From Epiperipatus broadwayi (taxonomy: Eukaryota > Onychophora > Udeonychophora > Euonychophora > Peripatidae), in assembly GCA_028023455.1 (NCBI GenBank), contig JAQFVV010012402.1, positions 9,962,292 through 10,026,291 of the forward strand: DNA of 64,000 nucleotides, in the 5' to 3' direction. Position numbers and translations under genes: made by a program. This document shows, one piece after another, positions 24,640-37,404 of this stretch. The notes under the pieces are model-generated. The model saw only the letters and a program-made list of their open reading frames with translations. It did not search any database and was not told the origin of the DNA. How positions within the stretch are numbered: the stretch's first letter is position 1; every line of letters begins with the position of its first letter.

Positions 24640-27600
24640 TTCTACTTTTATTTTTTAATTCTCTTAATTTTCTCCATTATTTTTTATTCACTCGAAAAAG
24701 TAATCCATCAGTTCTTTTTTAACCATAATCTTTTTCATTAATAATATAACACAATTTCACTCTTCTCTATTGAACTAAAGCTACATTGTAGTAGATAAAA
24801 ACAGAAGATTCTGTGCATAAACCATATGTCCAGAAATCCTGATAGCCACATTAAATGTTATCTTTAAATATATATATATCACAATTTTATTTCTTATTCC
24901 TTATTACTAAAATCAATCTTCCATTCCTGATGCATGTTTTCCCATTTCCATTATAAACATTACACAAAAAAATCTTTCATTCCCTTTAAGTTCCTCCCTC
25001 CATACATTTTATCTGGATCCTCTATCAATATAGTACATTCCAAAAATAAACTATGCTTTTTTCATGTCTCCATATAAGATTATCTAAAGTTTAAAACCAT
25101 ATTTCATTTTGCCATTCCCCTCTATTAGCTAAATTTCTATTCCTGCACCAAATAATAAACTTTTCTCTAATAGCATCATATGTTTTTCATATTTTAAAAT
25201 TTATTCTTATATTTATTTTCCATAACTAGTTTTTATTTTTCACCTCTTATAATTATGTATCTGTACTATATTTCTTCATATTGTCATCACGCTTATTGTC
25301 CTCTCCACATTTCATTCACCAAACATTTAAAATTTCATTTATTAAAGAAGAAATCCATACAATTTCAACCTCATTTGCTAACCACAACTCACTAACCAAT
25401 GTGTATTTGGCTACTTTTTAAATTCCATTAAATTTTTTTGAGTCCCCTTGATCAATACAAAGCTAATTGTTTCTAACTATTAAAATATCTACTATTGTCT
25501 CTCAAAATTATTCTAAATCATATTTATTATATAAAAACTTGCTTGTTTTCTTGACATTTAACAAAATACTTAAATATTTACTATTTTCGATCTTTCAATA
25601 TTATTCTTCACTAAACTTAATTTTCATCCTTTTTACTTTATTTCCTACTGATTCTATATTCTTTAAATGGTATTTATAAAATTATCTTTAAGACCCAATC
25701 ATTCTTAATAACCACAAGACTATTTCCATATTTTCAAGATTTTTCCATAATCCAGTCATATTCGCCTATTGGAAGTCTTTTCTTTATTTAAAAATATAAT
25801 AATGATTTATTTTCTCTATTAGACATTTCAATCAATGGAATAATAATGAATAAAGTATTCCTTATTTATCTTCCTGAATAAAATCTATTTTGAATATCCC
25901 TCTACATGAATCCAAATCATATCTTTACTGATTAATATATTTGTAAATATTTTATAAACTCTAGAATTATTGTGCTAATATAAAATTAATAATCAGAAAT
26001 CTTTTTCTTTTATATAATCTAGTTATTATCATGTAATTTTGTAAAACATTTTTAAGCCAATTGCAAGTTTTCCATATCTATTATCATTTGTTACATAGCA
26101 TTTATTCTTCCTGCTCTCCTTTTTAAATTTATCTATTGCTCTATTGATTTCTGCATTCATCATTTTGCATGAATTAAGCCCTTCACTGAAATATTTTACA
26201 ATAAATTCATTAATCTAATAATAATTAGAACTGAGATCTCTTTAAATTTATTAATATTTCTTCAAATTCTTCAGTTTTTCTCATCTTTTTTTATTTTAAA
26301 TATTTTAGTTATATTCAAATTTTTTTTACAATTTCCCTTTCTGTGCTGTTAATTTTTTTCAATTAATTCCTTATTAAGTACCCAAATCCATTTTAGTTAT
26401 ATTTCATCTAACATTTCATTTGTTTCTTAACAATTCATAGTCCCTATATGTACACTCTCACTTCCACACACACTTTTTTTCTTTTATATTTCCTAAAGTA
26501 ATTTTCCTTCACCCCCCCACATTAAATCTATATGTTCTAAATAAATACTTACTTGTAATCTAATTCCTTCCAAGATATTCTTATCCTCATCATTTATTTT
26601 CCATCTGTTTCCATCAACTTTTCTATAAGTTTTAGTATCTAGTCTTTCAGATAGTTTTAATTCTATCAACATAAAACCATCATTATTATTACATCTGTTT
26701 CTACATCAAACACTTTTTTATCTTTTCTTGTTTCATTTTTTACCTGTTGATATATAACTAATTTAATTCAAATTGTGCTTTTTACAATTACTCGACCAAT
26801 TTTCTATTTTTCTCACACATTCTTTTTAATAATGCCCAATTTATATTCTCCATTGCATCAGCTTCATTAATATGATCATGCATATATATCACTTAATAAT
26901 AATTTTTCCTAAAATCATCTATAAACCCTAAATAAATATTCCCAAATACTTCCATTCAACACTTTGTCATTCTCTTCATTTTCAGTAACTAAATAGTCAT
27001 ACAACTACTTCCTTTTCAAATTTCAAAGTAACCCACATATATTCTTTATAATTTTCTAAAATAATAATGATCATTATAAATACTCCCTCTTATCATATTC
27101 ATTTATCTTCATCCATTCATATTTCTAAAGATGCAACATGTTATCTCTCAAATATGTGTCTACTTCTGATAATTAATCTATTTTTTCTGTCTACCTACTT
27201 GATATTTATAAAACTAGATTTTATATTAACACCATTTTAAAAAATATTCTTATAACTATTCTCAGATATCATTTATAAAAAAATCTTTTCTATCCTTATA
27301 TAATCAATTATTCGATCTCCAGCCTCATTTTTCTTTCTTATTTACTACAAATCCAACTCTATTTCTCTTTTTCATTTTTCCAAAAGTACATTTTCATTCT
27401 TATCTATCCATATTCCATTACTTTAATTTAATTAATAATACAATTTATTATAAATTCACCTAGTATTTTATAATCTGTAATAAATGTAACCTATCCCATT
27501 TAAATAAATCATTTCTAATAAAGATATCCTATACATTTAAAAAATTAACATTATTATTCCTGTACAAACATTTTAGCTTCAAATTAATCCCGCAAATCTT

Positions 27601-27930
27601 TAAAATCTACTATCGTTACCTGTTTATTTATTTCCTTTAAACACATAATCATTATCTTCAAATCATGTTATTTTTTCAGTACACCTAATTAAAACATTTA
27701 TCTTCATCAATACCACTGTGATTATCTTTGTTTTTCTAACACTACCAATTATACACAAAATCCAATACCTGGTAGACACATCTTTTTATTCTCTATTCTT
27801 TCTGGCTATCACATTTTTTAATCATTGAATTAATAAATAATGGTTATTCTTCCTATTCTTAATTCCTGCAAATCCCTTCACCATAGCACTCTGTAAATCA
27901 AATTTATTCTTTTTTTGATTTTTAAATTAT
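24640..27930 (-). mobile_element. Long decayed retroelement relic on the - strand, marked by pyrimidine-rich + strand
   Basis: For over 3 kb the + strand is C/T-rich and poor in G, the mirror of the A/G-rich coding strand of the 3,150-4,376 retrotransposon. Short - strand frames look coding. One near 26,080-26,200 reads MNAEINRAIDKFKKESRKN and CYVTNDNRYGKLAIGLKM. One near 26,770-26,890 reads MHDHINEADAMENINWALL and KRMCEKNRKLVE. No intact RT motif could be fixed, and the borders are set only by the composition change. It is most likely an old, near full-length LINE-like element. Confidence 0.5.
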
Positions 27931-28261
27931 TAATATAATATAACTTTTAAAAAAAAAAAAATTATTTATATACACTTTAATATAATTATCAATTTATTAT
28001 ATTTAATTTTTATATATGTTTCATTTTATAATTTATTTATTAATTTCTGTATCAAAATACAATAAAAATAAAAAGCTTTCCATTATGTTTTTTTTTAAAA
28101 ATAATTAAATATATATCAAATGGTAAATTAATTTGTAATTATATGTAGGATTATTTCCATATCTAAAATTGTTAAATTTCCTTAAAAAAATTCAACAAAT
28201 TTTATTAAAATTTTTCAAATACATTAAACTTCTAGTAATACCACACAGATTTACATATAAA

Positions 28262-28830
28262 CAATGTTTTGAATGATATTATTCTCCTTTCTTAAAGTGA
28301 TGCTGGTCTCATGAATATTGGATTCAAGATGACAGATCACACTCTAACTGGGCTAGTCTATCAAAGGCAACAGTCAATAGAAACTTTATATAGTCCTCTT
28401 AATTTCTCTTTTTGTTTAAGAGCAAAGTTAATAAGTGATTTCTGAACATTATGAATTATTACACTAGACTTATGAGATTGTTATTATCATGTGAGCAGCA
28501 TCTTTAATTTCTTTTCTTTTTCTTCTATGTCCAATATTTTTGTCTTTTCCCAATCAAACAGATGCTTATTGTAATCATTACTTTGTGCTCTTTTAATTGG
28601 TTTCACTAATATATGTTGTTCTATAGATATGATATTTCATATATGCAGTTCTTGTTTCTGCAGGATTCCCAGTTGGATTTGGTAGAGATTAGGATTCCTT
28701 GTAATGTACTACGGCTTTGGAAAATTGTTCTTATATCATACTGACTACAGATTTTCTTTAATTTGTCTGATCTATCTGGATGTATGGATACACTATAGCA
28801 TTTATAATTCAATTGTGAAAAAAAGAAAAA
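28262..28830 (-). mobile_element. Penelope-like element fragment: RT C-terminus, GIY-YIG remnant and 3' region
   Basis: The - strand frame 28,812-28,621 reads SIHPDRSDKLKKICSQYDI, RTIFQSRSTLQGILI and NKNCIYEISYL. This is the end of a Penelope RT, followed by the start of a GIY-YIG endonuclease (the IYEI strand). A shifted frame then gives SNDYNKHLFDWEKTKILDIE, similar to the matching part of the element at 39,870-42,700. Downstream (toward 28,262) the sequence matches the pseudo-LTR of that element, including its hairpin motif. Frameshifts make it non-functional. Confidence 0.75.
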
Positions 28831-29339
28831 TATTAGACAGAAAGTAAAAAATATAAAAAAGAAAATTTAAAGAACCTGCTTTGTTATAAAAGAAGAAAGG
28901 GTTAATTGGATATTAGGATGTATCATTGTTATTACCACTGTTAAAAGAACCTAAATTATTTTAGATTATCATTGCAAAGCTAGTTAGTATTCTTTACAAC
29001 TAAATTATTTAATACCCTGAAATTATCATTTATTACTATTGTTTATGAAATGTAACAATTAACTATCAATTAACCCTTGGTTTATTCACATCTTATAAAT
29101 AATGTATTAGCTAATGTATACTTAATCCATAAGAGAATTTATTTACTTATTTTTCACTTAGTCCTATAAGAGGACTTAACTTATTTTGATGTCTTAGAGA
29201 TCTTATACTAATCCAGACCTGTATTTACCTATATTTTATTTTATAGTATTTGGGCATTCTTTGGAAGGTTACATTCGTGGATTTTGGCTTACCCAATGTA
29301 TTGGCTTTTGATCAGCCATAAGATACTGATTGATCTAAT

Positions 29340-29465
29340 GTGAAAATTCATGTTTGGAAACTATTCTTTAACCTAGTCTTTAAGAAAAATTGAAGAAATC
29401 AGGAGGATCCTCATAAATAAGTGCATAAAATTTTTATTGTCTATTGCCTTTAACAATTTATAATA
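29340..29465 (+). mobile_element. Penelope-like element pseudo-LTR fragment
   Basis: Aligns with 42,880-42,995 in the better preserved pseudo-LTR (shared words include CTTTAAGAAAAATTGAAGAA here versus CTTAAGGAAAAATGGAGAAA there, then GAGGATCCTCATAAATAAG and CTATTGCCTTTAA). It is in the opposite orientation to the 28,262-28,830 fragment. Confidence 0.6.
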
Positions 29466-32330
29466 AAAAAATTTGCAAGAAACCAAAAAATTTTTCATTT
29501 GTGAAACCAAAAAATTTTTCATTTGTTATAAAAAAAATGTTTCCAAATATCAAGTATTCTTAGTAAAGAAAGTACAGATGTAACAAAAAAAAAAAGGAAA
29601 ACTGTATCAGAAAATCAAATATTAATACAAGAATATTTATGGTTAACTGACAAGTTAATATGTTAGACATAATGATATATTTTGGAAAATTAATAATGGA
29701 TGGAGCATAGATTATGCTTTAAGTAATACTGTAGCATTATTGTTCATAGAACATATGAATAATGAATACAAATACAACCAATATAAATATAAATAAAAAG
29801 AATATAACAATGTGTGTGAAAACAAAACAAAATAAAAATGTTCTATATCACCTACAGCAAAAATTATTTTATTAAACCCATTTTGTCAAAAATTGGCTAC
29901 AATTAAAAATTTCAGGACAAACAAATACAGTAATCCTAGATTTAATTGATAATTATAATCATAAAATTTCTTTAGATAATAACTATGTATATCAAGAATA
30001 TAATATCAAATTAATATATAATGTAATGTTTAATAATAATAACAAAAATTATATAAGTTATGATAAAAAGGATTCAAATATTCTGAAAAAATATACAATA
30101 AAATAAAAAAATTAGATTTTGCATGAGCAAATAGTAAAAAAAAAATTGATTATTTGATAAACAACATTAGACAAATTGATAGTAGACAAAAAGAAATGAG
30201 CAAAAAAGAACATATCATGGCTATATGGCAACATAATATAAATCAACACCATTTACACATTTTTTTGATACAGAACATAAACTGTTAGGATAATATAAAA
30301 TGATTAATATAAGAAAGTAATAGAAGAGTAAAAAATATTATTAATTATTATATTTAAAAACTATGGAAGATGGATTTTAATAAAGCATGAACATTATAAA
30401 CTGGATTTATATTTTATCACATTTGTTTATTGATGATAGTAAATATAAAATTAAATAATGATCATAAATTGTATTTAAGATTTTATTTTATATAATGCAA
30501 ATCTCTTTATTAAAATAATAAATTTTATTACTAATAAATGTATGCATATTATATTTTTACATGTCTTTGATAATTTACATTATATGGATTTATATAATTT
30601 AATGTACTTCATTAATTATTAATATCGATTTACATATTTTTACATTTTAATGATAACAGTGTTATATATTAGTTTTAAATTTTATCAATAGAGGGCTCCA
30701 TAGTATTAAATTTGCATTTATGGAGAACAAAAAATTTAAGTTCAAATGGTTCAATAAGTATTAAATTTGCAAAAAATAAATAATTTATTTGATATATGTC
30801 ATTTCCTCATATATGCATTTTAATTGTTAATAATTATTTTTATTGTTTTTAATGTTTAATTTTGTTTTTATTTGCTTTGTTAATAGAACTTATTTTAACA
30901 TTATTTTTATAACTTTACAACCTGTGTATTTTTGTCAATGTAAGAATAGCTGATTTTTCAAAAAATATGAAGAAAATAATGTATTGAAATCATTAATTTA
31001 ATTAAATAATAATAAGAAATTATAAAAACCAAAATATAAGTAAACTATATCATATTAAACCATTCTTAAATACTTTTCTTTATTTATATCAAAACTAATA
31101 GTATTGACAAAGTGTTTAAGAAAGGTCTAAATGGTATGATATGTTAATATAGAAATCAATACATAGGAAAAGGAAGAAGAAAATTATATATCATATTACC
31201 TATGAAGATATAATTAAATAATTTAACTAACTATTCTATTATTTAAATAAAATTATCTACACAGAGATTAATTATTAAATTGTAAAAATTCTAAAATATG
31301 ACTTACTGATGATTGATTGTTTGCCATACTTTTTACTAGAAACAAACAAAAAAAAAAAAACTATAGTAAAATAAAATTAGCATTAATAAATAATTATTTT
31401 GTTTAATGATCACATTTGTCATAAAAAAAAACAATTCGATGGAAAATTCTAATAATCATTTTATAAAACAAAAATAAAATATTAATGCTTTTAGAAATCC
31501 TTATATGAAACTCAATAACTCATAAATTGACAATTTTGTATAAATTAAATCACTAATTTCTAATATACTTTTTACTCAGATTGTTCCAATTACATTTTTT
31601 TTATTTTTATATAATACTGTACTTGTAATTTTTGGAATACAGATCTTCCCTTTAATTTTATCTACTAGATGTTTTATCTAATAAATTGTTTTTATTCAAT
31701 TCTATTAATATTCTTGCTTTCAATTTTATGTAACTACTAAAGGGTAAAGAGTAAGGGCTACATCTAAAAAGTATTATAAAGACAAATAATTAGCTTTGAT
31801 TTGATGCGAAATGAACTAATTGTGGCAAATTAAGTTTTGAATATGAAAAGATTTCTGAAAGTTTTAGCAAATATTTTACTTTTGGGTACAAAAAAATGAT
31901 AATTTGATTTATTAAACCTAATTATTAATAAATTAGAATATGTTTCAAACTCTAAAGTTAATGACAAATCTATTGAAACAAGAAAGTAATAATGCAGTTT
32001 TTAATCTTGCTTTAATTAAAGCTTTTGCATTATATCATTAAATCATTGCAATAGCAAACTAATATATCTATCAGAATGAACAGGTAATGACTGAGATATC
32101 AGATAACATATGGAAATATAAATCTAGTTAATGATATTTTTATGTCTTAGTTAATATAATACTTTACAATGATTCTTGACATCCAATTTTCATAACAATG
32201 AAGAATTTAAGAAAATACTTTATATTGCTTCTTCAAAATTTTCTCTTTTTTATTTCATTTTCCTTGAGTTTTGGATTAAGTAATTCTTTTTTTATGTTTT
32301 ATTATTAATTCTACATCAGTTATGTTCTAA
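29466..32330. other. Extremely A+T-rich stretch without supported features
   Basis: Nearly 2.9 kb dominated by A/T words. A short direct repeat (GTGAAACCAAAAAATTTTTC-like) occurs at about 29,478-29,523. No coding frame or bounded transposon could be supported. Confidence 0.45.
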
Positions 32331-32467
32331 GTTGGTAAGAATGAAAATAGTAAAAGTAATTATTGAAATTGTCAAGTATTTTCAGCCTATGGTAAATAAC
32401 AAAAAAGTTTTTTTTTTTTCAAAAAATAAAAAAAAAGGCATATGGCTTTATTGTTTGGGAATAAAAA

Positions 32468-32541
32468 GTTCGAGCGTCGGAATTGATCTGGACTTCCTGT
32501 TCCCAAGCCGGATGCTCTATCAACTATGCTAAACCGAGCAG
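32468..32541 (-). repeat. Degenerate tRNA-like sequence (tRNA pseudogene or SINE head)
   Basis: The - strand has a recognisable A box (TTTAGCATAGTTGATAGAGC) and, about 40 bases later, a weak B box (AGATCAATTCC). The acceptor and T stems do not pair well, so it is not a working tRNA gene. The block is G+C-rich against an A+T-rich background, as expected for a SINE head. Confidence 0.5.
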
Positions 32542-32749
32542 GGCATTCAGAAAATAATTTTGATTAATCATTAAATAAGAATTTAAAAATTGCAAAAGTA
32601 ACTTTTAAGAATGTTATTTGAATTGTAATTCTTAAATCACAAAACTTTTGAACTATATAAAAAAGCAGAGATAATAAAATTAAAATAGTAGCAAATGTTT
32701 CCACACAATAATACTACATAGTGTGTAAGTTATAATAATAAAGAGATAT

Positions 32750-33690
32750 TTGAAGGTTATACATTTTAATTCCTATCCAGTACCTTCTCATCCAATATGC
32801 CCAAACCGGTTTCTGGCTTATGACTTTCATCTGTGGGAAATCTTTGATCTGGAGCAGTGCATCTGGATCTTTTGGATTTAATGCATCCCTCCAGTATCCA
32901 CCTTTTATCATTATGATAACTATAAAGCTATATGCCTAAAATGAAAACACAATAATGTTTTCAATCCAAATCAATTTGCTTATAAAGTCATACAAATCTG
33001 AATCCAGTTTAACATCTATAAATTTTGGTATGGTATTAGACCATTAACCACCTTTTATTATGCTTATACAAGCTGTTAAAATAAAATCAAATTTCTCCAG
33101 TAATAGTGATACCTATTGCAAGCTCTAATAATCATTAGATGCTAAATGTTTGTGCATTTTAATCCCTATTCAATATCCCCAGATTAGTTTCTAATATGGT
33201 TTTCATCAATGAGGGAATTTGCAATTGTTTTAACAGTTTGTGTAAGTATAAGAAAATGTGGCCATGTTATGTTTTTAATGGTTTAAGACCAAGCCTAGCC
33301 AAAGGATAATGGTGATTAAGGCTAATAAAAAATTAAAAACATCAAAATATATAGATATTGAACTGGATTCAAATCTGTATGACTATACAAGGAAATTAGT
33401 TTGGATTGAAAATATTGTCTTTTCATTTTGGACTAATAGTTTTATAGTTATGCAAAAAGATAAAAAGTGGGTGCACTGCTCCCAGATCCAAGGCTCCTTA
33501 CTGATGAAAGTCATGATCGAGAAACTTTTCTTGAGATATTGGATGAAAAGGCATTGAATAGGGATGCTTGCACTAGGTGGAATTATTGTGTAGAGAAATT
33601 TACTGTTTTAACAGCTTGTGTAAGCATAAGAAAAAAAGGTCATGTGATGTTTAATGATAGTAAAATTACCGACTTCTCCCAAAAAAATGA
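32750..33690. repeat. Unidentified repeat family in inverted and tandem copies
   Basis: The segment 32,752-33,085 read on the - strand aligns with 33,218-33,600 on the + strand. Both run from GTTTTAACAG... through an ACTGGATTCA...TTTGGATTGAAAA block to GATGAAAGTCAT...TATTGGATGA. A partial third copy in - orientation lies at about 33,130-33,215. The opening word recurs on the + strand at 33,604 (GTTTTAACAGCTTGTGTAAG), giving a direct period of about 386 bp. The + strand frame 33,467-33,706 contains LLTDESHDRETFLEILDEK, and the - strand copy preserves TDESHKPETGLGILDEK in one frame. The family therefore derives from a protein-coding sequence that I do not recognise. Confidence 0.7.
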
Positions 33691-33849
33691 AGAAAAACAT
33701 GATTAGAACTTCAAAAGTAATTATAAATGATAAATCATTCCACATTTATAAAGCTAACATAAAATTCTTTGAGCAAATGTCTCACTATATAGCTGTATTT
33801 AGTTCCAAATATTGCGGACACCTGAAACTAAATAACAAACCCTAAGTAT

Positions 33850-35960
33850 AAATATTAAAAAAAAAAAACTAGAATGATGCACTTATTAAAAAGAGAATAA
33901 AGCAATAAATTGACGGAGTAGCTATGACTGCCCAAGTCTATAAAAAATAGTTGGCACGACAGTATAGAGATAGATAAGCTTATGAAAATTATAAATGTAT
34001 GACTTTTAAATTTTAATATTTTTTCAAATTATTGATTACTGAAATAGTACACAGTGAGTTCATAAATATAGGGAGGCTACTATATATTGAAAAGAAAAAT
34101 GTAGATTTTACAAACCTATAACAGTGTTCAAAGTCAAGAATTCTAGGTCAATATAGTTTGGATAAAATCTTAATGGAATCCCACTGTAACAATATATTAT
34201 TGAAAAAGTGAATACATATTATAAACAAATACAATATTGCTTTGTTATTTTTTTCTGTATTAATGTGTAAATGATACACTTTTAAATAATATATCATAGA
34301 AATATAATTTATCCAAACCACTTATGAATATATCATAGACATATATGTGTGAAAAATATATACAATAAATCCACTGTATCTACAATATTGTGTTCCAATA
34401 CTTTAGATCTTATAAATTAGCAGATAGCAGCTTTTATTTATAATACTTGAAAAGGAACTGTATTAGATTATTTTCTTTTCTTTCGTTATTAAATGAAGAA
34501 AAATTCTGAGTAAATAAATAAATGGGATCTTAATGCATAAACACACACCTCCATATATATATACTATACACTTTTTAAATGATCGTCATATTGGAAAATT
34601 TAATCTATGTATAAAATGTTTTCTAATTAATTCAACATTTTTAATGTTTTTACTATTTTTTGGATAATGTTTAAGTTGGGGATATTGAAATAAAGGATGT
34701 TGTAGCTTTATTATATTGTATAATGTTTTCTATTTTTAATTCAATTGTATTATAAATGTGTACAGATAGTAAAAGTTATAAAATGTTTGATACGTATTAT
34801 CCATAGATTTTAGATATTTGAAAGGGTGAGACTTGGAACCAATTGGCATGTTGAATTAATTCAATTTCAGATGACCAGAAAATAATTAAAATAAGTCTAG
34901 CAGCTGACTTATTTTCATATTGCAACTAAACCCAAGCTCATTTGAACAAGCATATACATTAACACTGAAATATTTGAGTAAGTTTAATGCACAATTGGCT
35001 AGAAAGGAAGTAATATATAACTAATTCCTTTATAAAACTTTTCCCAAGCCACTATACTTTTCACTTCATATACTGTTATGAATAATTCATATTATCAAAG
35101 ATTGTTACTTTTGATAGACAGAACTTGAATATGTTAGTAATCACATTATTGGCCTTCCATATGGTTCTATCAATAATAAACTAAATATCAGAAAAATGCC
35201 ATATTTGATTTTGGTTTGCCCGAATAGAAAAATATATATCTGCATTTCCAAAAGCTGAAAGATCTAGTGAGTGAAATTTAATAAGCATTAAAAAAAAGAA
35301 GAGAACTATATGAAGATTTGACTTATGCCCTCAAAATTCTTTGAAAATCCAAATGGCTGCAAAGTATATTCATTCAATGGAATATTACAAGAAGTCATTA
35401 TTCAACATGTATTATAAATTGTTACAGAGGAGACACTATAATAATTAATAGAAGAATAAACTAAAAAATGTATCAAATACAGCCCATGTTGAATGTTAAT
35501 TGAACATTCATTAAAATTAATTTTCTACACGTAAGATGTTTGAATATTTAACTGAATTATATATTCCTGATCATATTTGAAACTACGTTAATTTATTTAA
35601 ATTTAAAATCAAACTTATTTGCTATAGTATCAAACTAGTGTTGTCTTTTTGGATACCCGATAATATTAAAAAGAAACAGTCCAAATGACTACTATTGATA
35701 TATTTTTTTAGAATTTTGATCAATCATAGAATTTAAATCAATATAGCATGTGATTGGTAAAAACTACATGTATGTTTAATACATCATTATCTTTGTTAGT
35801 AAATCAGCTTTACAATGTTTTTTTTTTCTTTCTGCAGGATAAAAATTGCTTTTATGAACATTTTAGTAAAAGGAGTTACCTTTTTTACCCCTTTGTTTTT
35901 TAAATGTCAAGAAAAAGAATAAACAGTGAGTTTTAGTGTTCCTACAATAAAAAATATAAA
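33850..35960. other. A+T-rich sequence without supported features
   Basis: No exon, RNA or mobile element with recognisable ends. The short ORFs here are low-complexity. Confidence 0.4.
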
Positions 35961-35974
35961 TCTAAAGCATATAC

Positions 35975-36300
35975 AAGTCCAAAACCTTAGAACCTAAAAC
36001 AATCATAATTTTATATGAAAATTCCATGGTAATATTATCTACCAACTGTAAATATTTTTCATATTGTAGAATAACAGTGCTTCGATGCATATACATATAA
36101 ATCTGAGGACTTAGAACCTAAAACAATCATAATTTTACATGAAGAATATATTTTTCATACTTCTTTTTGATATATATAATTTATAACACTATAAAATAAT
36201 GATTTGTTTCATATTTTAGAATTAAGTGTTTTGTGATCTGATGCGTATATATGTAACTCATTGAGTTTAGAATTAACCAATTGTAAATATGAAATTCCAG
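35975..36300. repeat. Degenerate tandem repeat, period about 125-150 bp
   Basis: The phrase CTTAGAACCTAAAACAATCA occurs at about 35,985 and 36,109. A weaker version (GTTTAGAATTAACCAATTGT) occurs near 36,265. Each is followed by AATAT/ATTTTTCATA-rich sequence, so three decayed units are likely. Confidence 0.6.
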
Positions 36301-36837
36301 AGGTAATATTTTATATCAGCTATTAGTATATAATAATTTTCATATTTACCATATAATACTAAATCAACCATGCATTTTACTACTATAATAATGCTGTAAA
36401 ATAAATCTGTTTTGTGCTATAGAATAAATTTTATCTCTATTTTTTCAATCTAGTTATTTTCTATTTGTTTATAAAAATATATTCTTTTGTAAGTAATGAT
36501 TATAATGGAAAATCAAATTAGTATTTTTTTTGTAAATAATCATGTAAATATAAATAATTATCTTTCATTTTTTTGTAATCTATGGGTATTTTTTCTTTTT
36601 TTATACAAATATAATTTTTTACAAATTATGCTTACAATCATATTTATAATAGTTGATTCTAATTTCCCTACATCCTGAAAAACTTTTTAGTCTTTTATTC
36701 TATCACTTTTTCTCTTTTATATATTATTTTTTTGCAATTATTTCAAAATTATTTTTTTGATAAATTATAATTTACTAAAATATTCTTTGCATATCTGATA
36801 TACAAAACTTATTGTTAACTTTTTTTTTTACCATTAG

Positions 36838-36891
36838 AAAGGAACATATTTCCAGCAGATACCTTTAATTGGACAAGATCTGAGTCAACTA
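36838..36891 (+). CDS. Possible isolated 18-codon exon
   Basis: A strong polypyrimidine tract and acceptor (TTTTTTTTTACCATTAG) precede a frame reading KGTYFQQIPLIGQDLSQL, ending at CAACTA|GTAAAA. The splice signals look good and the peptide is of mixed composition. Nothing else on the + strand nearby links to it, so it is only a candidate. Confidence 0.25.
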
Positions 36892-37103
36892 GTAAAAATC
36901 AGTCACCAGCGAATATATTTTTATAAGTTTTATAATGAAGAATTATCTCAGATAAGTCATGTTATATACGAATGTTTATGAAGATTGCAATCTTTAAAAA
37001 TGTGACTTTATCACTTCAAAATGTAGAATTTGTGAATTTATGTAAAAATAATATTTTTAAAAGTATTAAATTTTTTTTTAAGGTAATGACTATTTTTTTA
37101 GTT

Positions 37104-37380
37104 TTATGACATTCCTTTATATTTTGCTCTTTCTAATAATATATATAATGTTATATTCAACTGAAGATATGGCAGCCAGGAATTCAGTAAATACAAGAGG
37201 TAATACAAATGAGTTTCTACCATTAATTTATCTTGGTGTAAAATAACTGCTAGTTTTGGTCTGTTTGGATTTAGAATCTGTGCATTTGTAGCATTCACAT
37301 ATTTAGAAAATTGCACTATTAGTCCACAGAACTCAATTCTAATGTCATAATCATTTCTATTCATATTTGACGAAGATATC
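37104..37380 (-). CDS. Candidate coding exon, unrecognised (92 codons)
   Basis: On the - strand, AAAATCAG|G opens a frame reading ISSSNMNRNDYDIRIEFCG, LIVQFSKYVNATNAQILNP, NRPKLAVILHQDKLMVETH, LYYLLYLLNSWLPYLQL, NITLYILLERAKYKGMS and TAA. The composition (Pro, Trp, Cys, His, charged residues) and length are unusual for chance sequence in DNA this A+T-rich. The LYYLLYLLNSWLPYL stretch looks like a hydrophobic helix. The start codon upstream at 37,403 precedes the acceptor, so I treat this as a spliced exon with stop at 37,104. It could be a terminal exon of a gene extending to the right, or a transposon or pseudogene remnant. No family recognised. Confidence 0.45.
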
Positions 37381-37404
37381 CTGATTTTAAATACATAAAT
37401 CATT

